Below, piece by piece: positions 34,011-46,300 of a DNA stretch of 64,000 bases. Numbering within the stretch: the first letter of the stretch is position 1; each line of letters begins with the position of its first letter. Made by a program: the position numbers and the translations under genes. The stretch is from Lytechinus pictus (Eukaryota > Echinodermata > Echinoidea > Temnopleuroida > Toxopneustidae), in the NCBI RefSeq assembly GCF_037042905.1, contig NC_087261.1, positions 13,404,217-13,468,216 of the forward strand. Reading direction: 5' to 3'. Below the pieces are notes generated by a model. That model worked only from the letters and a program-made list of their open reading frames with translations. It was not told where the DNA came from and did not search any database.

Positions 34011-34184
34011 GAAAACTGGTCTTGATAAAATTACATACCAGGATCAGGTCTTAACAGATAATAAAGTGATATGTAATACAATAAACAAATACTTTGTTAA
34101 CATTGGTCCGAAGTTACATTCTGAATTTACATCTAATATAAATACTCAATCTGATTTATTAAAGTATATTACTAACAAGTGGAA

Positions 34185-35153
34185 TGCCTCTGGCCGTCTC
34201 ACCTGCATCACGCGATTCAATATAGCAGCAGTGCAGATTTTGAAAACTACTATAACTCGCACAAGATGTTCAGTGATACTTGGTTACTCTTATTTCCAAA
34301 TTTTATGAACTAGACCAATACACTTATAGAGATATGATGGCAATTCAACAAATACCCCCAACGTGGCCAAAGTTCTTTGACCTTACATGACCTTTGACCT
34401 TGATCATGTGACCTGAAACTCGCACAGGATGTTCAGTGATACTTGATTACTATTATGTCCAAGTTTTATGAACTAGACCAACACACTTTCAAATTTATGG
34501 CTGTAATTCAACAAATACCCCAATTTGGCCAAAGTTCATTGACCCTAAATGACCTTTGACCTTGATCATGTGACCTGAAACTTGCACAGGATGTTCAGTA
34601 ATACTTGATTACTATTATGTCCAAGTTTCATGAATCAGATCCATAAACTTTCAAAGTTATGATGGTAATTCAACAGATACCCCCAATTCGGCCAAAGTTC
34701 ATTGACCCTAAATGACCTTTGACCTTGGTCATGTGACGTGAAACTCATGCAGGATGTTCAGTGATACTTGATTAACCTTATGTATAAGTTTCATGAACTA
34801 GGTCCATATATTTTCTAAGTTATGATGACATTTCAAAAACTTAACCTTAGGTTAAGATTTTGATGTTGATTCCCCCAACATGGTCTAAGTTCATTGACCC
34901 TAAATGACCTTTGACCTTGGTCATGTGACATGAAACTCAGGCAGGATGTTCAGTAATACTTGATTAACCTTATGGCCAAGTTTCATGAACTAGGTCCATA
35001 TACTTTCTAAGTTATGCTGTCATTTCAAAAACTTAACTTCAGGTTAAGATTTGGTGTTGACGCCGCCGCCGCCGTCGCCGTCGCCGCCGCCGCCGCCGCC
35101 GTCGGAAAAGCGGCGCCTATAGTCTCACTCTGCTATGCAGGTGAGACAAAAAC
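34185..35153. mobile_element. GTCTC[G/A]CCTGCA-end element with DR1-like motifs (copy 2, inverted)
   Basis: Reverse-oriented relative of 18304-19313. One end reads cctctggccgtctcacctgc, the other gctatgcaggtgagacaaaa. The interior holds repeated tgacctttgaccttg (complement of caaggtcaaaggtca), gatcatgtgacctgaaact and aggatgttcagtgatacttg. A (gcc)n run occurs at 35058-35100. It splits the LINE's ORF2, so it inserted after the LINE did. Confidence 0.75.
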
Positions 35154-35168
35154 GACAAATCTTTATTT

Positions 35169-36701
35169 TTGTCCCCAATAACTCCTAAAGAAATATTGGA
35201 TATTGTAACTGGTTTTAAAAATAATGTCAGTGCTGGTGTTGATGGTATTGATGTCAAGGTTGTAAAGAAGTCAATACATGTAATTGCTAAATTACTATGT
35301 GATATATTCAATTCTTCTTTTGTTACTGGGATTTTCCCAGACCAGCTTAAGATTGCAAGAGTGGTCCCTGTTTTTAAATCTGGTTCTCCTGACATTATTT
35401 CAAATTATCGTCCAATTTCCGTTTTATCCATTTTTTCAAAAATATTAGAAAGATGTATTTATTCTCGTTTACATAGTTTCATTTCTCAGTGCAATATTCT
35501 TAACAATAATCAGTTTGGTTTTAGAAAAGGGCACTCCACATCTTCGGCCTTAGCAGAATTTGTATATAAAGTCACAAGTGCATTAGATAAACAGGAAACA
35601 ATGATTGGTCTTTTAATTGATTTAAGCAAAGCTTTTGACTCACTTGATCATGATTTATTATTACGTAAATTAAGTTATTATGGAATTAGGGGGGTTGCAC
35701 TCAGTTTATTTGACAATTATTTTCAAAATCGTAAACAGTTTGTTTCGATTGATAATTTTTCTTCCTCGATGCAAGGTATAAGATGTGGAGTGTCTCAAGG
35801 GTCGATCCTCGGCCCACTTCTGTTTATTAATTTACATTAACGATTTAAGTAATGTCTCCAAAATTGTGGACTCTATATTATATGCAGATGACACCAGCTT
35901 GTTCATGTCCCATAAAAATGTTCAAACTTTACAAAATATTTTCAATAAGGAACTGAAATATGTATCTAACTGGCTTACTGTTAATAAATTAACCTTAAAT
36001 GTTAAGAAATCAAATTTTTGGTTTTTACAAATAAAAATATATCACAATTCAAATTTGAGGTTTGTTTAAATGATAAGCCAGTTAATGAAGTAACATTTAC
36101 TACCTTTCTAGGTGTTAATGTTGATAATAAGTTAACTTGGAATGAACATGCTGGTGTCATCTGCAATAAAGTTGCCAAAATTGTTGGTGTTATGTATAAA
36201 CTCCACACATTGCCGAAGAATATTCTTCTTTTATTGTATTATACCTTGATTTTACCATATTTGAATTATTGCAATATAGCCTGGGGTAATGCCTTCCAAA
36301 AACATATTAACAGAATATTTCTTTTGCAGAAAAAGGCCATGAGAATTATAACTCACTCTTCTTATCTCTCCCATTCTGGACCATTGTTTACATCTTTGAA
36401 AATTTTGAATATAATGGATTTGAATAGAATGAATCTTGCACTTTTCATGTTTTTCTATAAAAAGGATCTCTTGCCAAATTCACTTAAGAATTATTTTTTA
36501 TTAAACACATCTGTACACACTTATTCAACAAGAAATGCCCAAAATATCCATATTCCACAGTGCAGTACTTCCATCTTAAAAAACAGCATATTTTATCAAG
36601 GACCAGTTATTTGGAACTCAATTCCTTCTGACATTCAATCAAGCCCTTCGGTATTTGTTTTTAAAAGGAAATACAAAACATTTTTATTGTCTAAGTCTTA
36701 G
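35169..36701 (+). pseudogene. LINE reverse transcriptase (frameshifted)
   Basis: Three consecutive frames cover 35169-35840, 35785-36069 and 36018-36701. Together they show NYRPISVLSIFSKILE, LIDLSKAFDSLDHDLLLRKL (first catalytic Asp), GVSQGSILGPLLF, and ILYADDTSLFMSHKN (YADD catalytic pair, about 35876-35920). Next come LGVNVDNKLTWNEH and LILPYLNYCNIAWG. The order and motifs are those of a Jockey/CR1-superfamily ORF2 RT. Single-base frame changes lie just after GPLLF and again after KKSNF. The RT is not functional as it stands. Confidence 0.85.
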
Positions 36702-37189
36702 ATTTATTTTTGGTTCTCCCCCCCCCCCATTCTCATTCGGTTAAGGTTTAGTTAGGTGTTTGTTTGTTTGTTATGTTTTTTTTTTTTTTTTTTTTCTCAT
36801 TGAATTTGTGATTATATGATGTTTTTTATATTTCTTTAACTTTAAGTACATTTTTTGTTATGGGTTGGCCTCACACAAGGTTTCTTCCTTTTTGGTAATT
36901 ACCTTCTTCACTTTCTTTAAATTTGATGTTCATTGTATTTACATTGTCTATTTTTTTATGTATTTTATCTTGATCTCTTGAGGAGAAATAAAATGAAACT
37001 TGACTTAAATAGTAGGAATAATAGGCTACTGGCAGACAACACTCGAAAAGATCATGTGCTCAATTCTGTCCTGAGGAAATGAGATAATCTTTCCTGGAAG
37101 ATGTAGATGTAGGAAATTAATTGAGTCAGATTAAAGGGGAACTTCTGTAAGCAGAGGAACAGCCCCAGGTGCATTTATCCTTGGAAGAA

Positions 37190-37338
37190 TTACGCAGATT
37201 TTTTAAAAGCTGGCTCTGTATCCGATCTCCTTTTTAAGAGTAGAAATATTACTGTTACGTTGACGGTGAAACATGCACTACTGATTCCAGTTATCATGAA
37301 GACTTTGGTGTAAGACTGTGTTAAGTCCAGTAAGGTGC
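37190..37338 (-). CDS. SLC16-like gene exon 4 (terminal)
   Basis: Opens after ctcgtgcag and reads TLLDLTQSYTKVFMITGISS, then ACFTVNVTVIFLLLKRRSD and TEPAFKKSA before TAA. It encodes the last two helices and a short basic cytosolic tail. A second copy of this exon is found at 20016-20149 on the other strand. Confidence 0.88.
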
Positions 37339-40300
37339 CTGCACGAGAACATATATATTTCTATGATTATTACTTTTAGAGAAAAGTGAATGTTATTAGC
37401 AGTTAATTCATTTTATACGTTATTCTTCCTTTTCTAGTGAATTACATCTAATCAATGTTCATTTTGCTGAAAAACATTTGAAAATATCACTCCTATTTCT
37501 GATCACTTAAAAATACTGAGTATGGTAATTTCTTCCAGAACTCCTTTCATATGTTACGCGCCTTTTTGGCTTTATTTTGTTAGAAAAAGGAGCCATGATC
37601 ATAATAGTGTATTTAGCTAACAATGGGATTTCATTCATTCGAATTTAGTTTTTCAGTGTCTCCATCCTAATTGGCAAATGTAATTGGCAATTGTAATAAT
37701 ATTTCTTATAACTGCAAAACAAGAAGGCAGCAGGCCTAGACTGAAATATTTTTTTCTTGTTTTTCTTCTCACTACTGCAGGCCCTATTCTTTTATGCTAT
37801 TTTCGTCACTTGAGAAATCAAAGCAAGGTATTGATCAAAGGGCTGTTCGACCCATTAAAACTATATGTCGCCACTTATACTCGCCCTATATTCGATTATC
37901 TTACCTGTGATAAATCCGGAAAAGATACTGCCAAAACCATGGGTAAGCAGTATCAGCCCAAGGGCGAAACCGAAGTTGCTTTCATCTCTCAAAACGAATT
38001 TCAGATAAGTTGCACCGGACGTGTCCTGTATGAAAAAGCAGACTCCCTGAATAAAGGCCAAGACGGAACGAACGAGGAACAATTTACCGATAAAATCCAA
38101 GAAAAATGTCAAACTGGTTGTAAAACCGACTATGATATAAATTTTGATCATGTCGATTTTCGTAACTAGTAAAACCATTGCAATCAATTTGCCAATTAAC
38201 CCGCCGACACCACCAACTGAAGACAGAAAAACGGCCTTGGATGAACTGATTCCGAGGTCTTCTGCGTGAGGCACCAGGAACAATACCCAAGCGTCGAAAG
38301 CATAAACATAAAAGAAATACGACGGGATGCATAACAAGAAAAGGGATTCATTGGTCACGAAGAGTTTACAGCGTGATATTAATAGCGAGCAGTATGTATT
38401 CTGAAAACCACCGCCATGGTCCTGATGATCATCAGTTGTCAACGTGCCACGCTGCTCTTCAGGCATGTCAGGAGCGCTTCCACTATGTTGCTGCTCATTT
38501 CGGTGAATATCTTCATCGTCATATGATATTAATCCTTCACGTTCATCAACCTCAGTTCCATTCTTTCTTGATTCACCTGTCGTCCTTTTATCTTGTTTAC
38601 TTCCTTCAATCTTTAGGCTGCATTCCTCACCGGCACAAAGTTCATGACAGCAAACCTTAGATGTATCTTTATCAGAAGAAGCCTGCTCAGTAATATGGTC
38701 TCTAGTATTGTATATCGGTTTCCGAATGGTGGCTGCCGCTGCAACCAAATGAAGCATGATTCCCCCAAGTATCAGAAACACTCCCTGATAACCGTAAGCT
38801 TCCAGCGATCGTTCAGTAATGATAGGTAAGAACATTATCCCCGTTGTTACACCGAATGATGCTAGGGTATTGGCCAAAACAAAGTTCTCCTTGAAATATT
38901 CGTTCAACTGGATCGTAATTGGTAAATATACAAAGGATCTTACACCTGCGAATAGAATAGAGAATATCACAAAAATACACAATGAACATGAAAGATGACT
39001 TAAAATCAATGTTCTGTAGCCCTCCTAATGATAAATTAAGAAGAGGCACACATCAAAAGTGCTATGGGCAAAACAAATCTTATATTTCATTTCGTATTGA
39101 AATTTACATCATTTCCCCTAATAGTCAGGGGCCTTAGCAAAATTTTAGGGACAGAATATACAAAAGCACAATTTTTTGCATGTGTGTCCCTGGTATCAAA
39201 AGCTTTAATTCTAGATAGGGTGCCCCGAAATCGGTGAAGGGCACCCTATTTTAAAATGCTAATTTATGCAAATTTTATGCAAAATACACAAAATTTACCA
39301 TATCTCACTTTAAATAATTTTCAAAGGCCAATTTTTTTTGTATTTGTGTCTTATTTTGCTAAATATCAAATTGTAGGTCGATTTTGTATAAAATTGGTGA
39401 GTATGAATCAATTTTGAATGTTAATTTATGCAAATATTATGCAAATTATATATAAAAACACATATTTTTTCATATCTCGAAATAAAGAATTGTCTAAATC
39501 ACAATTATTTTTCCACATGTGTCACTGGTCCCAAAAGCATTAATTCTTAAAAGGATGACTCGATATCAGTGACTGGAATTCTATTTCATAGTGCTAATTT
39601 ATGCAAAATCACACAATTCACACTGTTCACCGTAATTTACTCATATTACAGACCTAAACTTTTCTAGAAGCCTATTTCTTTCCTGTTTTGTATTCGGGAT
39701 TTTTTTTGATGGGGCATCACATCTAGATTAATTTCTATAAAATCGCGGAATGAGAATCAATTTTTAATGTTAATCAATGCAAATTTATGCAATTTTTTCT
39801 AAATTTGTGTAAAACACATGAAATATCATATTTTGGGGTTTAGAATCGAGGGACCAGCACAAAAATGTCACCATGTATAATCATACACTGTTATACAATT
39901 CATTCATTTTGGTGACTTTCAATGCATCATGTTTAAAATGTAAATGTATGCAAATATATGAATACTGTGCATACCCCTTTCACACCAACAAAAAATGGAA
40001 TAAATAAACCATTATTTAATCATTTTTTCCCCAAAACAATTCAAGAGGTCAGAGTTCTTTTCCAGGTAGAGTTTTCCCGTCAGAAAGAGAAGGAGGGTAT
40101 ATGGATGGTTCTCATATCTGATTAAGTGTCCATGTCTGTCCCTCTGTTGTGATGCCCAACTTTGTAATTTTTGAGAGCATGGACACATCAGATTGAGCAA
40201 AGAGACCTGTTCCTTCTGTTTCTGTCGTCCCTTGGTTGACGGTGACCTGAATCATTTCAGTGATTTTTATTTAATGGCTCATGAATTGATCTCTGTCGCT

Positions 40301-43300
40301 AAAGCTAGAGTTACACCAAAACCAAATTCTCCCAAATAATTTCAGACCGAATTAGAGTCGAATCGGTTCGGAATGGGTCCCGAATCGGAGCATTGTGCCA
40401 AGATTTGACTTTTCAAAATTGTCCAAATGCCTCCCAAAATCCAACCGAATTCCTTCCGAATACATCCCAAATGTGGTTTCGAATGAAATTTGTCGTGGCC
40501 ACATTCGGGAGTAGTTTGAGGATATTCGGCTGATTTTAAACACTTCAAAACGAGCAGAATCCCTGAAATGTTCCCGAACTCCTCCTGAACGTTCTCATAT
40601 TCGGGGAGGGAGAACAGAGTAGTCCCGAATCCTGCCGAATTGATTCCGAGAGCTCGCCGAATCGGAGACGAATAAGTACCAAATTCAGGCCATTTTGGGC
40701 AGAATTTGTTCGAATTCGTTCGGGAAAATTTGGTTTTGGTGTAACCCTTGCTTAAAGCTAGGGTTAGAACTGAACCGAATCAGCTGCGAATCCATCCAAA
40801 TACACGTATTCGGTCGGTTTCAGGAATATTTTGTTTTGTCTTCGAAATTGCGAGAAAATTCGGGAGGTATTCGGGGACATTCGCTGAGAAATTCAGCTCA
40901 TTTTTAAATGTTAAAAACAAGCCCGATATCTTCCAGAATACTCCCGAATGTGTCCACAACAAATTTCATTCGGGCCACATTTGGGATGTATTCGCATGAT
41001 ATTCGGTTGCATTAGGGGAGGCATTTGGAGTTTTCTGGGCAGATTCGGACCTATTTGTATTATTCTGGGCATAACCGTCCAAAACCGTCCGAGCTCGGTG
41101 CATTCGTTCTGATTCGGGTCAACATTCAGGCCATCGTTCGGCTGTAATCGGAGATATCGGGTCACATTCGGCTGGATTCTGGACATGCTTGGGTCGATTC
41201 TTGCCACTATTCGTGATGGCATTCTGCTTTTTGGGGGGATGGCCAAAATTGATTTGGTCAATTCTTGGCGATTCTGCGCTGAATCGGGACCTATTCCGGA
41301 CCCATTCTTCTCTATTTGGGGAACTCCCCGAATCCATCTGAATCAGGCCGAATTTATTCGGGAGAATTTGGTTTTGGTGTAAACCCAGCTTAAACCAGGA
41401 CTGACGTGATGTATTCTTGCGACTGTACTTTGGTTATCATCTGAATGTTTTGCAGAGTGTTTACCAAAGTTGCATTCTATTCTGGTTTGTCATCTAGAAA
41501 CGGATTGCCTACTTAAAACATGGGTTACACCGGAACCAAATCAGCTGCAAATCCATCCAAATACACGTAAGGATGGATTCTGGAGCATTCTGTTCTCCCT
41601 TTCCGAATGCAGGAAAATTCAGGAGGGATTAGGAAACATTCTTGGAGGAATTTGACTCGTTTTGAAAATGTTCAAAACCAGCCGAATACCCTCCAAAATA
41701 GTCCCGAATGTGGCTGCGACAAATTTCATTCGGGCTACATTCGGGATGTATTCCGATTGAATTCGGTTGGATCTTAGGAGGCATTTGGGGTATTCTGGGC
41801 AGATTAAGACCTATTCGTATCAGTCGTAGAGTAAAGGTCAGACTCTTGCCTCCCACTATCGTACGAATCATCACTCGAATACAAAGAAGAGTATAGGCGA
41901 GTGAGACGAGTTGGCCAGAAAATAGAAAAATGGCATCCAAATAGCTGCCGAATCGTCAATGTTAGCCCATTTCGAAAGATTCTGGTGTATTTCTCGGGAA
42001 ATTCGATGGCGTACTTGGCGAATTCGGGCATAATAATCGTTCCGATTCGGGCCGTTATTCAGGTCATTTGGCGATAATCGGAGGATTCGGGCTAAATTCG
42101 GCTCGATTCTGGCCACCTTTGGCTCGATTGTTGCCACTGTTCGGGTTGGTATACGGCTTTATGCGGGACGGTCAATATTGATTCGGGTCAATTCTTGGGG
42201 ATTCTGCTCTGATATGGGACGTATTCGTCTCTAATTCAGTGAGCACCCCGAATCAGAGACGAATAGGTTCCGCATCCACCGAATTCATCCGAATCGGGCC
42301 ATATTTGGACAGTATCAGTCCAAATTTATGAGGGAGAATTCGGTTCTCGTGTAACCCTGGTTGAAGTGTAGTCTTGATCAGACTCGTTGCTTGCTGCTTG
42401 AATTATATATTGGTCTACAATCCCTCCTCACGGTGAAGCTGCAGATTTTGATATTTACTGAAAATCGTTACTTTGCATCCCAACAAATTAATTACAATGG
42501 GTGATTTCAAGTTCGGTGTTCGGTGTTGGTGTTGAGAGCGTAAAAAGGCCGCTGAACCGAGCTCCAACACCGAGCTGGATTCAGAGGAATGATACCGATT
42601 GCGTTATCGATAGCACATGACGTCACGCCACTGCGCTGCGCTGCTAAATCATCTCAACTTCACGCGAGAAGTCTCGACGACGAAAATGAAATCGGAGAGA
42701 AATGCATTAAATTCGCATCGTACAGAATACCAATGTTTAAATCAATTCAAGAATTCGAAAGAGTGAACATTATTCTTCACCAAAATATATATATATATAT
42801 ACATTAGCATTCAACACGAACTGCCAGAAATACGTCATATTTTCCGAGGTCAATCCCAACACCAGCCTGATTTCAAGTACGGTGTTGTGGCTGGTGTTGG
42901 TGTTGTCACAACACCAACACCAGATTTCAACACCGTACTTGAAATCACCCAATATAGCGATCGAAAAATTCATGATAGGTCTTTAACCGAAAGGAGATAG
43001 TAATAATGTACAGATATATAGAATATGCCTACGTATACATTGCCCATGATGTGATTATTACACAACTTGAAAGAGATTTTTGGACACAATTTTTTTCCCA
43101 ACTACTGAAAATTTGCTTAACTGTAATCCATTATATACTTTATAGCTATTGAGAACATTGTTATAAGACTTTAACTGACAGATAGTTGAGATATTGCTCA
43201 TCCCCCCCCTTTCCCAACTGCTCCGACCGGATTTACGCCAGTGTGTAGGGAGTGAGAATGGGGGACAGGAATTAAAATGGACACCCGTTCAAAGAGGGTT

Positions 43301-46300
43301 CTGTTTCCCTTAAAATGAATTTACATCAACTTTGCTTCAATAAGCAGCGCTTATTATGTATGCAGAATTATTTCCATTCGCAAAAATTATTAGCATATCA
43401 TAATTAGCAAAATAGCATATTTTTTTTTAATGAATTTGTTATCAATAGCATACATATTTTGTGGGAAAGATGCAGGCTTTCTTCCAAATTTCGGCCTATT
43501 TTCATTGTAATATTTGCTTAGTCATTGGAATACAGCTTCATACATAAATTATTGATAAATTAACATACTTTTGCATGGAAACAGGATTTTCAATAGAATG
43601 TTTTGCTGGTAAAATTAAAGCTTTTGAGTTGATAGAGGTACTTCAAAAGTTTGGCCCTTTTCCACTGTTCTAATTACTTTCCCATTGGAATGGGACTAAT
43701 TTATACATATACAATAATTGCTAACTTACAAAAATTAGCATATTTTGCATGAAGACAGGATTTTCAATAGCACATTTGATAAAAAAATTAAAGCTATTGA
43801 TCTGATTAAGGTTTTCCTAAAGTTTGGTTTCTTTTATTCCTTTTTACTAATTTTTACTATGCATGCATAAATTAACTACTAATTTACATAAATTAGCATA
43901 TTTTTTAATGAAGACACAATTTTCAATATCATATTTAATAGGGAAATTTAAAGCGATTGACCTGATAGAGACTTTCCTAGAGCTTGGTATCTTTTTATTA
44001 ACTTTTACTAATTAAATCCGATTGGCATATGGCTTCATGCATTAATTACTGCTAATTTACATAAATTAGCATATTTTTGCATGAAGATGCAATTTTCAAA
44101 ACCATGTTTTGTGTGAAAAATTAAAGCTATAGACCTGATAGAGACTTCCCTAAAGTTTGGTATATTTTTATTAACTTTTATTAATTAATTCCTTTTGGCA
44201 TATGGCTTCATGCACAAATTACTGCTAATTTACATTTTTTTTTGCATAAAGATGCAATTTTCAACACCATGTTCTGTGGGGGGAAAATGAAGCTATTGAC
44301 CTAATAGTGACATAGGGAAAGTGTGGTGCTTTTGTAAACTCTGTCCCCAAAACTTCAAATTATGGGCCTAAGGTACCTGACTATTATAGTTTTCCCGTCC
44401 AATTTCATCAGAGTTGCATTTAAATTAATGAAAGGACTTTCAAATTCGAAATATTTTGTCAACCCTCTGCACACATGCTTCATTTTCATTTATTCAGTAT
44501 TTAATTCCGTTGTATATCATTCCTTTGAATTTGGTAGAAATTCAATTTAGGGAAAAATTCGTTCAAATTAATGGCCCAAAGTTGTCATTTAATTTTGCAA
44601 CGACGAACTGATCGTTTAATTTCGCCCAAAATACCATTTTCAATTTCATTAATCGGCACACATATTTGCACTTTAAACGTCCAAATTCAGATAACATGTT
44701 TCTCTGTTCAATTTTTTTTTATAACGTCATACAATTTTTTTTTCTCCAAACTTTACCCTATCTTTCTATTTTTTCTGATCTTTCAGTTAGAATAATTTTA
44801 TTCCATTATGTTTGATAAAGACGTAATTCATGTAACACTTATAGGATATAGGATATGATTGTGAACGGTTATTCTTTTAGTGATTAATGAGTGGGTGCAG
44901 GGGCGGATCAAGAATTTCCCAAAGGGGGGGGGCATTTTCCCTAGGAATTTGACGAGCAAAAAAAGAAGGTTTTTAACCAAAGAATAAGGGACGGTCGACG
45001 AAATTTGTTTAATTGTGGCACTCAAAGGGGGGGGGGGGGCACGGACACGAGCCGGCTGTGCCCCCCCCCCTGGATCCGCCAGTGAGTGGGTGGATGCAGG
45101 ACCTATGCCAATGGTAGGTATTTTTCTTCATCATTTTGTTCTTCTTTTTTTTTTTTACATAATTGTAAATTATATCGTTGTGGGGAAGGGATGGGAAACA
45201 CGGTATTGACCACGATCTATAGTTATGAAAGTGGAACTTGACTAAAACGAGTTGTTGTTCCGATGATGGTTTTTCAGATGGATGATACATTTCAGTAAAA
45301 TGGTGAACATCCAATTTAGAAGTAAAACCCATTTCCATAATCATTCAAAAGAAGTAAACAAAAATCAAAAACAAAAAAAAACACTGTGCATATCCTATAC
45401 GTGATTGCATATTAATGATTTTGAATTCCTAAACCTTCGCAAGGAGGGTACCGGTGCGAATTTGAAAGCACTTCTTCAGCATTTGAATTTGATCGTTCTT
45501 TATACTTGTTTAAATGAAATAACCATGAAATCGCGTGCCAATAGGATTAAATTGAATAAAGTATTTGGCTATTTAAATGTGGATCTCATAGGTCATTCAA
45601 ATTAGTTGCAAATTGAACTATTACATCATTAAATCGGTTGAAATTTTGACGAAATTGGACGGGAAAACCTATGATACTGCTTGTATTCAGCCAGACGAGA
45701 AGGAGAATATTTGTCTTTAATATATCTTAAAATAATGAACAAACGTAAGCCTGGATGATATTGCGTCGCACACAATTAAATATTGACAACTCATAAACAT
45801 AATAGTAATAGTTGGTGGTCGTCAAATTGAATTTAGTTCAAGTGTGCAATTTCTTGGTGTCACAGATGATGAATATTTGTCATGGAATTACCACCTTAGT
45901 AATGTGTGTTCTAAATTATCTCGTAATGTTGGAGTGATAGCAAAAGTACGATATTTCTTATCTCAGCGGACATTAATTGGTTTCTTTATCATAATGCTCT
46001 AATTGTGCCACATTTAATGTATTGCAATGTTGCTTGGGGGCATGCGTAATAAGACTCATGTTCGCAAAACTACGAACATTTTTTTCAAAAGAAAGCTATT
46101 AGATATGTAAAAAATATTATCTGGCTCCGAGTTCCCTACTTTTTTCGCAGTTAAGTATGTTAACATTCAATGAAATGGTCTCGTTTAATTGTGTTGTTTT
46201 CATGTATAAATATCAATCCCTGCATTTTGTGGTTAATTCTAAGATTCATAATTATAACACACGTCAGAAACATCTTTTCACCAACCCTTTGCTAGAATTA

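Larger units (their letters stand above)
34015..37006 (+). mobile_element. 5'-truncated Jockey/CR1-like LINE, split by another element
   Basis: The LINE begins mid-ORF2 (about 34015-34184, reading ICNTINKYFVNIGPKLHSEF). It is interrupted by the DR1-motif element at 34185-35153 and resumes at about 35154. It continues through the RT domain to a 3' end at gaggagaaataaaatgaaac (about 37000). No endonuclease is present. Frame breaks near 35828 and 36015 inactivate it. A T-rich and C-run segment follows the last coding piece (36702-36960). Confidence 0.8.

Noticed and set aside
34185..35153. (GCC)n run as a CpG-island promoter
   Set aside because: It is part of a mobile element present in two copies, with no gene start next to it.
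40342..42137. Several 60-116 codon frames in both directions
   Set aside because: They lie in the CCGAAT-rich foldback elements, appear on both strands and lack family signals.
45009..45344. 111-codon minus-strand frame rich in Gly/Pro
   Set aside because: Overlaps the C/G-run arms of the 187 bp hAT-type MITE and simple sequence. No family signal.
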